A DNA stretch of 64,000 bases from CAVTND01 sp963735955 (GTDB taxonomy: Bacteria; Pseudomonadota; Gammaproteobacteria; Burkholderiales; Burkholderiaceae_F), in NCBI GenBank assembly GCA_963735955.1, contig CAVTND010000015.1:42272-106271 (forward strand). The letters run 5' to 3'. Both the position numbers and the translations under genes were made by a program. Numbering within the stretch: the stretch's first letter is position 1; each line of letters opens with the position of its first letter. The notes under the pieces are model-generated. The model was not told where the DNA came from and did not search any database. It saw nothing but the letters and a program-made list of their open reading frames with translations. Below are positions 63,929 to 64,000 of this stretch, piece by piece.

Positions 63929-64000
63929 GGCGTGGGTCAGGTCGGGATCCAGCCAGTACGCCGGAGGTCCGCCAATGTTTCAAAGAGGGACGGTGGCTAC

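Overview
The window looks like two different bacterial genomes joined at about 52.2 kb. Bases 1 to about 52,200 read as a high-GC betaproteobacterium of Burkholderiales type. The evidence is a TRAP/CoA-transferase catabolic cluster, NnrU, pirin, a tandem set of wax-ester synthases, a DUF1302/DUF1329/YCF48/MMPL operon, and short palindromic elements of the kind common in that order. Bases from about 52,200 to 64,000 read as a Gemmatimonadota-like genome: a PadR-ABC module, a membrane M19 dipeptidase, S15 and amidohydrolase exoenzymes, an LA_2272-type repeat protein, and octamer tandem repeats. A MAPEG gene from the left genome stops in mid-domain at the join and runs into the 3' end of an ABC permease gene on the other strand. 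No integrase, tRNA or insertion sequence lies there, so an assembly chimera is the simplest explanation. No rRNA, tRNA or CRISPR array was seen.

Layout of the left part. 0-9.2 kb: an FAD/Fe-S 2-hydroxyacid oxidase (3' end outside the window), divergent from an operon of class V aminotransferase, DctPQM TRAP transporter, crotonase and family III CoA-transferase. 9.2-15.6 kb: CPA2 antiporter, NnrU, pirin, Ohr and a membrane-anchored TIR protein. 15-18.2 kb: an unknown protein, a repeat element, a PASTA protein and an aldo/keto reductase. 18.4-20.8 kb: a sulfur module (rhodanese, YeeE/YedE transporter, small membrane protein). 20.8-27.4 kb: single metabolic genes, including a SodC-like lipoprotein without its copper ligands, a nuclease, a Rieske oxygenase and FolE. 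27.6-38.4 kb: a storage-lipid locus with four WS/DGAT paralogues, an HSL-type esterase, a lipase-like hydrolase and an acyl-CoA ligase. 39-50.4 kb: a MalT-type LuxR regulator converging on an operon of DUF1302 barrel, two DUF1329 proteins, a YCF48 protein and an MMPL transporter. These together resemble an envelope-spanning lipid-handling system. 50.9-52.2 kb: a UbiA prenyltransferase and the broken MAPEG gene.

Right part. A PadR regulator, a small coiled-coil membrane protein and an ABC ATPase/permease run leftward. An M19 dipeptidase, a second ABC pair, a serine beta-lactamase-type hydrolase, an S15/CocE hydrolase and an amidohydrolase run rightward, and a repeat surface protein runs leftward at the edge.

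Single-base indels, several of them in homopolymers, break many genes in three patches (about 29.3-32.3, 52.2-54.0 and 59.3-64 kb), while the rest is almost clean. Most frameshifts there are probably uncorrected long-read errors, not pseudogenes.

The most interesting signals are: small palindromic elements placed exactly at ATGA stop/start overlaps and themselves open from ATGA to ATGA; octamer tandem repeats that encode parts of signal peptides in the right part; degenerate catalytic or metal sites in several enzyme homologues; and the lipid-handling gene set.
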